From: Rhizophagus clarus
Taxonomy: Eukaryota; Glomeromycota; Glomeromycetes; Glomerales; Glomeraceae
DNA: 64,000 bases
Assembly (NCBI GenBank): GCA_015698045.1
Contig: BLAL01000074.1
Span: forward strand, 1-64,000
Direction of reading: 5' to 3'
Position numbers and translations under genes: made by a program. Of the stretch, positions 24,495 through 36,408 are shown piece by piece; the stretch's first letter is position 1; every line of letters starts with the position of its first letter. A model generated the notes under the pieces. It worked only from the letters and a program-made list of their open reading frames with translations. It searched no databases and had not been told where the DNA came from.

Positions 24495-24640
24495 AAGCAT
24501 TTTTCTTATTCTAAATCGATTTCATATAATAAAATATATAACCTCTATATCTAATATATGTGTTTTCTTATCCTAAATCGAATTCATATAATAAAATAGC
24601 TTTAATAATCTCAAGATACAATATATGTGATGTTTTGGAA
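24495..24640. repeat. Direct duplication, unit about 63 bp, two copies
   Basis: Just after the TOP2 stop, TTCTTATYCTAAATCGAWTT followed by CATATAATAAAATA and ending in AATATATGTG occurs twice (about 24502 and 24565). Small tandem duplication in the 3' flank. Confidence 0.65.
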
Positions 24641-26090
24641 TCTACTATTTGATTTAAAATTGTAACTATTAATTAATGTATTTATTTATCAGTCATATTT
24701 TTTTCTTTTTCTGATACTAATATTTTAATAAAAAACTTCGATCATGATTGCCATCGATTATTTCAACATCATCATCATAGAGATTTTGAAGAAACGTTAA
24801 ATTGAAAAGAAAAGACAATATTAAAAATACTATTTACTTGAAGATCCTGTAAGTATGATTCTTTAAGTTCTTTTTTACTTTTTTTTTGACGTGAAATCCT
24901 TTTTCAAAATTTTTTTTTTTTTTTTTTTAATGGTCTTGTGACTATAAACTATATAATGAGTAATTGAACAAAAAAATATCCGTAATATGAGCTTAACGAT
25001 TACGATCAATTTATTCCCTCTACCGATTAAGAAAGCTGGTTTCATTCCTCCCTCGATCCTTTTCCGTTGTCATTAACGTCCATGTTTTTTTTTTGACCGG
25101 GTAATTTAACAGTACTATTACTAGAAGGTTTATATAATACTTCTTTTTGCTAACATCACATTCAGTTACGTAGTGAAGTGTGTTTGATTTTCTTTAATTT
25201 TGATAGGTGGTTTGATTATTGCTTTTTGGTGTTGTTTCTTGAACATTCAGGTTTTGTGCCGCTGAACATAATCATTGAGAAAACAAATTTAATGGTGAAA
25301 GATATAATAGTTTTTATAAAACTTTTCGGATAGTAAATATCTTGGGGTTCTCCTAGCAGGTTCATCATCATCAATTCTTATCAGATAAAATCATCATTAT
25401 CTACATAATATTCGCTGTATTTTAGAGCGCATGCGTTCTTTCTTGGTTGTTAGAATTTCTCAGCTTCAATAGTAGTTTGATTTAAAGTGCTCTTTTTGTC
25501 TTGTTTCCAGCTAATTCTTGTCAGCCTCGTAACCATATTTTAAACAAGCTTGAACATTACGGTACCAAAATTATGTATTAAAATTAAAAAAAAATATTTT
25601 TTTTCCTATTAAAATTTACATTTATACATACCACATACCTTCGTTTTAAGTCTATCCTTTTCTTTGAGATTTACTCGGTGAAAAATAATAATGAAATTCT
25701 TGGATCGCAATCTGATCTTACCGGAAAACAGATTACAGATTAGCACGTGCATTCCATCAAATTGGCGTGATTGTCAAATTTATGGTATATAACTACTATC
25801 TAACTGGACTGGACGAGTATGTTAAGTAGTGAAAATGGTTGAACGTAAAGCGGTCTAAAGATGTATATTTTTTGTGTTATAAGGCACCGTTGTGTATTTA
25901 GAAGTGGGTTAAAATTTTTCGATAAATTCGATTGTATCATTTATGGATTATTTAAAAATTCTTCAGGTGTTTTCTAAATTTTTATTCTAAATTTATTATA
26001 GGAATTACTTTACAGCTTGAATTATCATCTATTAACAATAATTACACTAATTGCTATGAGTTTTAGCTGTAAAGAGAACTTTGTGAACGG
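24640..26090. other. Intergenic stretch
   Basis: No ORF of note. Contains poly-T runs (about 24908-24928) and otherwise apparently unique, less AT-extreme sequence, so diverged coding or regulatory material cannot be excluded. Confidence 0.4.
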
Positions 26091-26094
26091 AAAT

Positions 26095-26500
26095 TTTGGT
26101 GCAGGATTGCAAAATACTGTAAGATCAGATAGTGCTTTCAATTACAGCAACAAATGCTTTTAGGAGCGACTTTGATGCTTGAACATTCATTTTTATGCTT
26201 GATCTTTGGACAAACTTGGTTCAACAGTATGTGTTTGGGATCTAAACATCCTAAGAAAGCAGCAAGAAGTGCTGAGACTCTGTGTTGTCACGATCGTTTG
26301 TTCCAGTTCAAGTCCAGTTATCGAAATTAATTAACTGGGTCGTCCATTCTAAGCAAATATGGTCGGTCAAATCTCAGTACTATTCAGTCCAGTTCAGTCC
26401 GGCAAATAAAAACATATTCAATATTCTGTTGTACAAAACATTTTTAGTCGTGAGTGATAATGTTCATTTCTTAACATTTGACATAACATCAATTCAATAA
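26095..26500 (+). pseudogene. Possible WD40-repeat gene relic
   Basis: In one plus-strand frame near 26220, GSTVCVWDLNILRKQQEVLR matches the end of a WD40 blade (S-T-V-x-V-W-D-L). Flanking sequence in shifted frames has VQVQLSKLI and YYSVQFSP, also WD-like in feel. Stops and frame changes surround it. Only one blade is convincing, so the call is tentative. Confidence 0.35.
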
Positions 26501-27345
26501 TTTAAATTGGAGCATATTCTTTGAATGTTTAAAATTTTAAGATTAGAGATAGAAAAAATTTTCTTTCAGCTTTATAAATGAAGACGAAGATGTGAGTCAT
26601 CTTAACGATCTATCATCGATGCCTAGAGTAATGTTTGAATCATAAAGAACACTAAAAAAAAAAAAGAAATTTATTATTAACATTATTATATGTTTTTTAT
26701 TTATTTTAAATAGTAAATGGATTAATAAACTATTATCTCAATTGTATGGTGACAACTGGATTTCATGTCACCGAAAGTGACCTGATTTTCTTGCAGGAAC
26801 AATTGATGGTTTACCCATGATGAATATTATTCACACGGACCTTTCTTGGTTTCATTATAACTCTAGTCGTCTGGATGGAAGTTTATTGGAAAAATTATAA
26901 TTAAATCCGCTGGTAGCTTTGTGAATTAACGGAATGATTCAACCTATTGATTTGTCGAATAACTAGATCAAATCAAATAATGATGTAGCTTCAATGCCAA
27001 ACAAATTTGCAACAATAAAAGAATCTTGACAATAATTTGCATGCTTCAATTCGCGCGAAAAATGTTTTCAAATGATATTCAAAAATAATCTAAGAATTTT
27101 TTATTTAGCTATTATTTTGTGATTATCATATTAGAAGAATGTTATATTAATCGACATGAATGTTTTTTTATCGATAGATTTGTGGGTTCGGTGTGAAGCA
27201 TGTGCGATAATATTATTATCTGGTTCAAAATAATGTATTACCATCACTTTTCTATTTTACCATATAATCAAATTTAAAGGAGAACATCGTAAGTTTTCCG
27301 CATTCTCCAAACAACAGCTTGAAATATCTCAACAACTTGAACCAT
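26500..27345. other. Intergenic stretch, possibly with decayed coding sequence
   Basis: A short open segment near 26800 (GTIDGLPMMNIIHTDLSWFH) follows TTGCAG, as an exon would, but runs into stops. No family recognised. Confidence 0.3.
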
Positions 27346-27348
27346 AAA

Positions 27349-27696
27349 TGGGCGGACTCACAGCAAAAGGTGGGGCTCGGCCAAAATTGTTTTTTTTAAA
27401 ATTTATAAATAATTATGTATTAATATATACAGTGTATATATCTGATTTTTCAGAAAAATTATTTTTTTATTTATAATGTATTAATAAAAAATATAATAAT
27501 TTATAATTTATAAATTTTGTGTTTTTCTTTTATTATATTTAATGAATGATCTATTCTTGCTAGAAAAACACTAATACTTGTAATGAATTTCCTTGCAAAA
27601 TTTTATCCTAATTCGTAAAAAACTAATTTCAAAAATCTTTAATAATGATATAATAATATTAATTGTCCCAGCCCCACCTTGCTGTGAGCCCGCCCA
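27349..27696. mobile_element. MITE, 348 bp, with G-rich terminal inverted repeats
   Basis: The left end TGGGCGGACTCACAGCAAAA and reversed right end TGGGCGGGCTCACAGCAA are inverted copies, both continuing into GGTGGGGCT. The interior is AT-rich and non-coding. The target duplication is not clear (A-rich flanks). Confidence 0.75.
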
Positions 27697-27699
27697 AAT

Positions 27700-28840
27700 T
27701 CAGACTACAGCTCTGAACCGATCTTGTAATTTGAGAATGATCATTATAATGGCTTAAAAAATTTGTTCGTATTGATTTATTTTTCTTGATAAAATGCCTT
27801 ATTTTTTTTAAAAATATGACAGATGCCAATTCTGAAACGCCAACATGATATCTATATTTTCATTTTCGCGAAATCAGTAGTCTAAAGCAAAATAGAATTA
27901 AAAATATAATCGAGATTTTTGTCATATTGTAAATTTTATTATGAATAATGAAGTAAATTTTAAAGGTTATATGATTTTATTAATTTTTCAATTTATACGT
28001 CAAGTGATTTATTTGCATAATAATATGCTGTTCTAATATTATTACATTTAACGTTCTGGTGTTAAAAAATTTAAATTCACGAAAATTCGGAAAACTTAAA
28101 AAATTGTAAATGCATAAATTCATTCAAAATGATTGAGCACGAAAGTCGCGGTTGTACCTGATTTATTTTTACGCTCAGAAAATACCAAATTTATCTTAAT
28201 TAATTACGTTTAATTTTACTTTACTAAGTAAAGGTTTTTTTTAAAAAAAAAAATAAATAAATAAATAAAATTATGGCAAATCGGATAATTTTCATGTCGA
28301 TGAAATGACATTTTCGGTAATTAATAAAATAGTGTCGGCTAATTTCATGTGGTGAAATGCGCCGACAGTTATACCGTTACATTCACACAATTATGTTACA
28401 TATACCGAGAGTTCGAACCCACCGTTTCGGTACTTTCCATTTTTAACGTTTAACTCATTCAGATAACCAGTGTTTCGAAATTTTCCATTTTTAAAATTAG
28501 CTTATGTTATGTTACCATAATTTTTTGCGATTTATTTTTAGTCGTGAAACCATAAAGTTTGACTTTATAAATACTTTATAAATGTTTTTTAAAAAAAGAA
28601 CTGGTCCAATCAAATTGCAATGAAAATTCTCCCGTGTCATCACAATATATAGATTTAAGATTTTCGTAGATTCTATAGAGCGAAAATCAAAAGAAGAAAT
28701 TAGATCAATTATAAGTTATACGTAATCACAGTATTAATAACTTTAATAATCGATATATATTATATTGTTAACGTTAATTATCTTAACGCTATTTTCTTAA
28801 TTTTCTTTGTTCAAATGATGTTTCATTAAAAGAAAAATCG
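27700..28840. other. Intergenic stretch with a diverged TTTCACCGACA-family fragment
   Basis: At 28290-28370, CGATGAAATG, GTGTCGGCTAATTTCATG and GGTGAAATGCGCCGACAG echo the motif set of the MITE at 17034-17382, suggesting a degraded relative. The rest has no recognisable gene. Confidence 0.4.
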
Positions 28841-29119
28841 AGACAATTGTCCCAACCATTCTTTTTATTACCCGGCCATGTTTTACCAAAGTTATATAAG
28901 ATCCAGATAAATATTGTTCTACCAGGTTTACAATTAAAACGTCATTCTTCATTCTATACCATGAGACAAGATCATCAAAATGTTTGTTACAAGGTCAGAT
29001 TTTGTTCGTTTTGCCAATCTAAAAATAAATCTATTAAGAAATATATGAATAATAATGTTAAAAAAAATTTTATCAATAAAGAAAAGAATATCACCAATAT
29101 TTCTATTTTTACATTATAA
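28808..29119 (+). other. Short open frame of unknown significance
   Basis: An open stretch of about 100 codons runs to a TAA at 29117 with no ATG near its start. It contains FCSFCQSKNKSIKKYMNNN in a basic C-terminus. No family recognised; could be a gene fragment. Confidence 0.2.
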
Positions 29120-29422
29120 AGAAATTTATTAATTCGAGAAACTTCTATAAAATGTTAAAATTTTTTTTTTTTTTGCAACACAAAAAGATTAATCAAAAAC
29201 GTTCTTCTACAAATTAATTTTCTCAAATAAACATCTTTGACTTTTCTCAAATAAATTTTTTATTATCGATTCATTATTCTCCAATAAAACTTTGTTATCA
29301 ATCTATTTTCTCTCAAATAAAATTTAATTATCGATCCATCATCCATTTCTATCATCAAATCATTTCTCTCAAAGCAATCTCTATTAAAATTTTCCCTCAA
29401 AGAAATAACTTTATAATACAAA

Positions 29423-29880
29423 ATGCCTAAATACTCTCGACCTGAATTAGAGCAATTAAAGAAGTCTATCAACAAAAATTTATATAAAATTGAAAAGAAA
29501 ATAAATCTTAACGATAAACTTAATTTACCTTTTGTCGAACTTCTAAACCCAGCAGATGGACATACACCTCCGAATTCTTTCATGCTTTATTGTAGAGGCA
29601 TGAATTTATCATAAAAAGGAAATTTATTTAAGTGTTTATCAAAATGTGAGATAATGAACAGGGGAACAAAAATGATATATGATATAAAAGTAATGAGTAT
29701 GTCATACAAGGAGGTCTTAACGGACCTATAAAAATCATGGGATGAATCTGTTTCTATGCCTACGTTTTGCTTAAATCAAGATATCGGGGTCAAAGTACAA
29801 TGTCTCAACCTGAGAACACGGAATTTCAGCCATTCATAGACAAGGAGCTGATAGACGATTTATCAAACTATTACGTAATG
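29423..29880 (+). pseudogene. MATA_HMG-type HMG-box gene, broken
   Basis: An ATG at 29423 opens 63 codons (MPKYSRPELEQLKKSINKN onward). It includes PADGHTPPNSFMLYCRGM, matching the start of the MATA_HMG box, where PPNSFxLY is the hallmark of helix 1. A TAA follows within the box. In the continuing frame a further stop occurs near 29729, before KSWDESVSMPTF. Arbuscular mycorrhizal fungi carry many HMG-box genes, so a dead paralogue is plausible. DNA binding would be lost because helices 2 and 3 are not recognisable. Confidence 0.5.
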
Positions 29881-29884
29881 TCGG

Positions 29885-30270
29885 TTTCACTTCAAAAATA
29901 AGTAAAAAATGCAAGAGAAAATATAACCCTATTATACTGTATTATGGATAAGAACGTCGCCCAATCCCAACTTTTAAGTTATATGCACCTTTATCTGTTA
30001 TTAAATGTTAGATCTACGTTGTTTGTTGGATTTACATGTATCATTACTTTATTTTTTCTCAATAAAAATCAAAAACAATAGTAAACAAAATAAATATTTA
30101 TTTAAAATTTAAATCAGTAATTGGATAAAAAAAAACAAGAGATAAAAAAATATTCTTCTAAATAAATGGAATCGAAATCTTGCCTCCTGAAGAACGCATA
30201 AACGAAATATTTAAAAATTTAACCCGCTCTGATATATGATAAATGAAATGAAATATAAATGTCGTTAATA
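29885..30270. other. Intergenic stretch
   Basis: 3' flank of the methyltransferase gene. No feature recognised. Confidence 0.4.
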
Positions 30271-30759
30271 TTAATTTTTTTTAGCCCAGAACCTGCAAAT
30301 ACTAAGTTCAGGCCTAGTATTTGTCAATTCTTCGTTAAGTTTATCAAGTTTTTTCATGTATTCTTCTTTTGTAATTCCTTGAAATTTAGATATGTTTTCG
30401 ATTGCCATGTTTGAAGTAATAAAAGTTAAAATTATGTCCAAAATTGTTGAGCCGGTACTACCACCGTTCGGACCAATAACAAAGGTTCTTTTATCTTTGC
30501 CGACTTCTGTTATGTGTGGTTGTAATAAAATTACTTCATCGAGATGAGGAGTTAACGCCAGATCCATCCCGCGTTTTGTTCCTATCTCCGTTTCTATAAT
30601 TATACGTAAATGTTAATATCAATTTTTGTATTATTAGATTTATAAATGAAATTTAATTACGTATATTGTACAATTCGCTCATCATTGGACCATTCTTGTC
30701 GGGTGAAATATATTCAACAATTTCGATATAACCACCTGACTTCGTCACTCTGTAAAATA

Positions 30760-30793
<34 letters not shown>

Positions 30794-31484
30794 AAAGAAA
30801 ACGAAAGAAAAAAAAAAAAAACAAAAAATAAATAATTTTTGTACCTAACAAGCTCAGAAATTACATGTGGCCATTCATCTGCTTTAATTATGAGCGCCAT
30901 TCCTTCTAGATGAACGAAATCAAATTCGTTGTTGGGAAATGGTAAATTACCAAGTACATCAGCTTCAGAAAACTCCAAATTATTAGGTTTTATCTATTAA
31001 CATACAAATATATGTATATATATATATATATATTAATTTTATATACAGTGGTAGTTTATTTTAACGAATTACTTACGTGACTTGGATATATTGGTTTTAT
31101 ATCAACTCCGAAAAAGCTTGAATTCCTATATTTGGTCGCCAAATCTAACAACCATGTACCTGGGCCACATCTTGAAAATAGATAAATTTTAAAAAATTTA
31201 TACGCGTGACGTAATGTTCATTTAACTTACCCAGCATCCAATACTTTACATCCTCCTTGAATTAATCTCTCTTCAATAGGAGCAGAAAAATTATTTTGAA
31301 AAATATGTTTTTTAAAAAAATGATTAAGATGTTGTCTATCAATATCACTAGTACTATAATTTGATAAATAATATTCTAGCTCCCTCGATTCCTCAGGTTG
31401 TTCAAGTTGTTTAGTCTGTTGGGGTTTTTTTGATTTTTGTGTACGTTTCTTGGAAAATTTGAGATTTGATATTACGTTTCCCAT
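30271..31484 (-). CDS. Class I SAM-dependent methyltransferase with N-myristoylation signal
   Basis: Five exons on the minus strand: 31484-31231, 31170-31077, 30993-30845, 30749-30661, 30593-30271. All introns are GT-AG and all junctions stay in frame, giving 302 aa. The SAM-binding motif I is KVLDAGCGPGTWLLDLA (about residues 80-96), followed by an acidic strand end FFGVDIKPIYP and FPNNEFDFVHLEGM (motif II-like), then KSGGYIEIVEY. This is the usual methyltransferase_11/25 order. The substrate is unknown. The start MGNVISNLKF fits the myristoylation rule (Gly2, Ser6) and is followed by a basic KFSKKRTQKSKK patch, so membrane attachment is likely. A non-ATG extension of three codons is possible, but the ATG at 31484 is preferred. 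Intron 3 (30844-30750) contains a long T/A hairpin-forming tract. Related methyltransferases are abundant in Rhizophagus (recognition). Confidence 0.85.
30750..30844. repeat. Poly-T/poly-A inverted tract inside an intron
   Basis: A run of about 27 T (minus-strand A) followed by an A-rich stretch forms a long potential hairpin within intron 3 of the methyltransferase. Such runs are also prone to assembly length errors. Confidence 0.7.
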
Positions 31485-31499
31485 GGTTTTCAAATATGG

Positions 31500-34400
31500 C
31501 TTGAAAGATGAAAAATGATAAAAGAATTGAGCTTGAAGATAAAGGTTCTTTTATTTTTTTTAAGGAACGTTGTTATTTACTTCACGTTGAAAAGTAGGAA
31601 AAAATAATAAATTTTAATTTTTAAGACCGCAAATTGGATGCCATGGAAGTCTTTATTTAAATAAAAACTATTTTACGTAAAAACCGATGAACCGGTTGAA
31701 TCCGATTCTTATTATAGGCTCAACGAATCAACGAAACGTAAATATTTATTCAATCACTATTACACGAAAATCATGGATCCATGTTTATAAATCCAAATAG
31801 TCCAATAAGATCATTGGTAAGCTAAAAGTGCTGCAGGTAACGGCTTAATGAATTTAGTAATATTAGTTAAAGAATGAAACCTCCGAAAGTTTTTAGTATT
31901 GATAGACCATTGTTGATCGATAAAACATATCATTACATAATCGGGATATTGTTAGGTCATGTTCGGTTCTGGATCCGCTTCTAAATTTGGCAGATTTTGG
32001 ATCTGGGACCCCTGGGCTATCGATATTGATAGATAACCACTCGTAAATATTAAATCGGTGAATAATAACTATAATTAATAATTAATAACTTAATTAACGA
32101 TTATCACAATCATTATCTACCACAGCCACTACATTTCTCTTTCACTTCCGACATCAACCCGAACGGTCTTGGAAACATATTTTTAGCAAGGTGAACCCAG
32201 CAAGTCCATTATATGAGACCGATCTTCATATATTATAAATAATGTCTTCTTTCGTTTTAATGTTGAATATGTATGATGAATATGGTGCGTGCAATACTAC
32301 TAGAAAATGTGATGAAAATTTTGGTATACATGCAAAAAAAATACTTTATACTCCATATATCCGGTTTACTAACTTCGGATTTCCTTTTAGAATAAGTACT
32401 GAGTATTTCTATATCCAATCTTTTTTCTTTACCTGAACGTGAACTTTTTTAACTTTACTATTTTTATTTGATGTACCAATTTTTCACTGCTTCATTCCTT
32501 TATATGTAACGTTCCAATGATGATGATTACTGTAATAAAATACGAAACAAATGTTTAATGATTTTTTTTAGTAATTGAACGAGTGATAATTAATAATTTA
32601 TAGTTCGATTTCATGAGAAATGACGTTTACATTTGGGACAACATTGGAACTTTGTTTTTCCTCTGTCACATTCACGTGATCACCCGATAAAGTACAAATT
32701 TTTTTTTTTTATTCGTTTCCGTTTCTTAACTGTTAACCTTTTTTTTTTTCTCATTTCGTAATTTTCTTCTTTCAATTTGTTTTAAATAACAAGTTTCGAA
32801 CGTGAATAGAATTATTTAAAATATACATAGGGATCTCGCTCTATTTTGCTCTTCTTTATAAATCTTCTTGCAGTACAGGTTAGTAATTGGACGTTATAAA
32901 AAAAAATTAATGGAATTTCAGGAAATGTTGATGAGGTCAGTATGTTTCTTAAAAAAAAAAAATTAATTAATGATTATAAATTAAAGAATCACAATTCAAA
33001 ATTATAAAATAAATAATAACTTTTAATTTTCAAATATTTATTTTTTTCTTTTTTTTTTTTTTTTCTAGCTTCTTTCAAGAGAATCCAGATCGTGAATAGA
33101 TAATCTCATCCTTGAATGTTGTTATTCTCTTCATTTTTTTATATCGTTCAATTATAGCCTGCACTGCAAGTGACTTATAACTTCTAGCAATATATTACGA
33201 AATTTCTTACATTTTTTGATAATTCTAAGGAAGAACGCTCACGATCACCGTCTCGGAATGAAGAAAAGAAAAAAAAAGGTAAAGTTAAATAGTTAAATCC
33301 ACAAATGATAATTAATATAATAAAGCCATATTTTTTTTTACTTATAAATTAGAACAATAAAGAAATTGACAACAAAAAATCAATCAACAGTGTTAACTAT
33401 ATAATTATTATTTTACGGTATTTTTTTTTAAAAAAAATTCATTAATTTAATAAAAATTCGTTTTTATATTAAAAAAATTCGTCATTCTTAATATTAGATA
33501 CGTTATACCCATTAAAGTACAAACCAAACTTGACCATCTTATACCGTTATACGATATGCGATCCCTTATCGACCTTCACATAAGATCTACTTGTACCATT
33601 CATTATACGACGTTATATGATCTCTCCTGTCAACACATTCAGATAAAGTTCTACTCCAATTTGATTATGTCCTTTTATAATTTTCTTTTTTAAATAATAA
33701 TAAAAAGTCATTCATTATTTCGAGTCAAATTTCACGTGATAATTGCATAAAATATATTAGTATGAAAAACAAGTCATAAACTGATAAAATACTATGATCA
33801 TATGGCATTTTATAATTCTTATGAGATGAAAGATTGAACGTTTGGAATACATTATGGACTTTTTTCATCGATTTTTGCTGTTCACACTCGCACCTAGTAC
33901 CAAGCTAAAATAAAGATCAAAAATAAAGTCGCGATCTCTCGTCAAATTAGCGCAATTAATGAAAATGGCAGAAATGATAAAGTTTATTAAAAAAAATTTG
34001 AGGAAAAAATCTATAAAACAAATGAATACACGAAATGAAAAATAATTGTTAATTCGGGACAATCCGTTATAGAAGAGCCACCAAGAGAGAACATTCCTTT
34101 TTAATATTTTTAATGGATAAGTAAAAGAAGAAAAAGGAGGTTAGATTAAAAATCAATAAAGTTAATAAATATTTAAAATATGTTACTTTACCTTGTCGAC
34201 TATTTTAGATTTTAAAGATTTTTTAATATCTTTTTTAAATTCCGTATAATTGAATTAATTAATATAATGATAAATTATATAATTATTATTATTCATAATT
34301 TTTTCTTTACTTATAATTTTTCTTAAAGTTTATCTTAATAGTAGTATATTTCTTAATTTCTTTCTTCATTTGAAGTTGAATTTGTTAATGAAATTTTGAT

Positions 34401-36400
34401 ATGAAAATGTATTTTTGAAAAAAAAAAAAAAAAATGTTTTAGAAAAAGAATTATAAGAAAAAGAACTTACAGTGCATAAGCAAATGCTTCGACGCAAAAA
34501 AAGTCTTATGATCCCATCACCATCACACAGCCCCCAAATTTTTGTCAATCAATGGATATGATCGTCTTAAGTTCTTGGTTTATATTTCTCTATTCGGAAT
34601 AATCAAATACCTAGTTAGGTTAGGCGCTTGGTACTTCTAGCTTCAGCCCACGAAAAATAATTACTTAAATGATCAAAATTAATTATTTATTAGGAGCATA
34701 AAATTATAAAATTTGTGAAAAACAAATTTGTTCATAGTTTTAACACTGAGAATCTTTACATATAGAACTCTCTTTCATCTCATCATAAAATCTGTTGCCC
34801 AAAATTGCGGCTCTGGCGCTCGGCGATATAAATCATTCGGCGTGAATTAAACATATGCATGTGATATTTGATGCTGCGGTTATCCTGTAACTCCCGAGCT
34901 TATTAGCTAGTTTTAATTTTTTAATTTAATTATATAGAATACTATTATTCGTTAATTGACGGAATTATCATTCTCAAAAATAATATGTAATTTATGCTAA
35001 AGAAGCGTTGAAAAAGCTTACAAAGACGAGTTATCGAAGAAAAATTTGTATTTGAAGAGGAAAAAAGTATGAAAAGTATTTATGAAATAAAGCGTCGTGA
35101 GATGATCATGTGTTAAAAGTGTGTTACATGATGCGAATAACGCACAGGCTCTATTCTAAAAATTACTTTTAAATGAATTAATGATAAGATGGATTGATGC
35201 ATAACAGATTATCAATTTATTATTTATAATAAAATACCAAAAATTTTGACTTGCATGAGTTTAACTTTGTACGCTACTTTTTATGCATATTTGTTTATAG
35301 TTACATGATACAACTGATACGAGCATTATACCAAAAATATTTCCGATTTATACATGATCACGAGTTCACACGGAATTTTTGAAGAACCATTAAAAAAGAG
35401 TTCGAATGGACACTAATATCGATAGCAGATCTTAACTATATATAGCGTTGAATCCCACGGCAAAATAATATTTTCCCTTTCTCGTTATATTGAATAGAGG
35501 GATATTATATATTTGTTCTGGGCGCAACAAATAATAGTAGGAAATAACTATTCCTATTGAATTATGATATTATTATAAAATAAATATATTAATACACCTT
35601 TTTTTATTCGGATTATAGAATTAATTAATTCCAAATGATGCAATTATATATATACAATATTATGCCAAGAAATGTGCCGTGTGACCTTTACACATTAGAA
35701 CAAAACTCATGTTAAAAAAAAAGAGTTATACAATTTTGTTAATAATTATTACATTTTTTGAAAACTCCGCTGCATGTCCATTATCCTTTGTTGCATTAAT
35801 TCCTTTTTCTTTTTCTTCATTTTTTATGCTATTTGATTGGCTGTCACACAAATCGACATACAATTTTTTGTAAAATTATATCGAATAATATATTAATATA
35901 TATGAAGAAAAAAAGCATGCAATGAAAACAAAAAAAAAAAAAATTTTCAAAGAAAAGAGTACACTATTGGTCACATCTAGTAAAACGTCATTCACCCAAA
36001 TGTCTAAATGTATAATAAATTAAGTCCTTACCAAAAACGATAAATTCATTGCAAAAATTTTGTGCGTCCAACTATGCATATAATCTGAGTGAAATTTTAC
36101 CAAAAATGATGAACTAATTAATTTTGATCCAATAGTTTTAACAAATGAAAGAAAAAAAAAGGCGAAATTTTCGTTTGATACATACATAAATTTGAAACAA
36201 TAAAGAATATAATTCTTTTAGATCTTTGTGCGCTTCTCGATTTCAATTTTTCTATTTTAGTCATTACCAGTTTTTTACAAAATGGAAAACAATTCAATAA
36301 TTTGTTAATTGAAAATAGTTATTTAAACCCTACTTTTCGACGTGTTTGGTCGTTATTTTTTTTTCTTCCAAAAAATTCACTTTAACCCCTTTTTTTTTTA
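31500..36400. other. 4.9-kb gene-poor intergenic region
   Basis: No supported gene. Poly-A/T runs are frequent (32700, 33050, 33420, 34420, 35930). Around 33225-33290 an acceptor-like TCTAAG is followed by an open GAAGAACGCTCACGATCACC encoding EERSRSPSRNEEKKKK and then GTAAAG, like an isolated RS-domain exon. A short ATG frame at 32242-32436 (64 aa) has no recognisable content. Motifs like TTATACGAT recur around 33500-33630. Confidence 0.4.
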
Positions 36401-36408
36401 AAAAAAAA

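Noticed and set aside
28405..28425. AGTTCGAACCC, resembling a tRNA T-loop/B box
   Set aside because: Flanking bases cannot form the 5-bp T stem, and no acceptor or anticodon arm is found nearby.
29263..29583. 106-codon minus-strand frame
   Set aside because: Overlaps the HMG-box fragment on the opposite strand and has no recognisable content.
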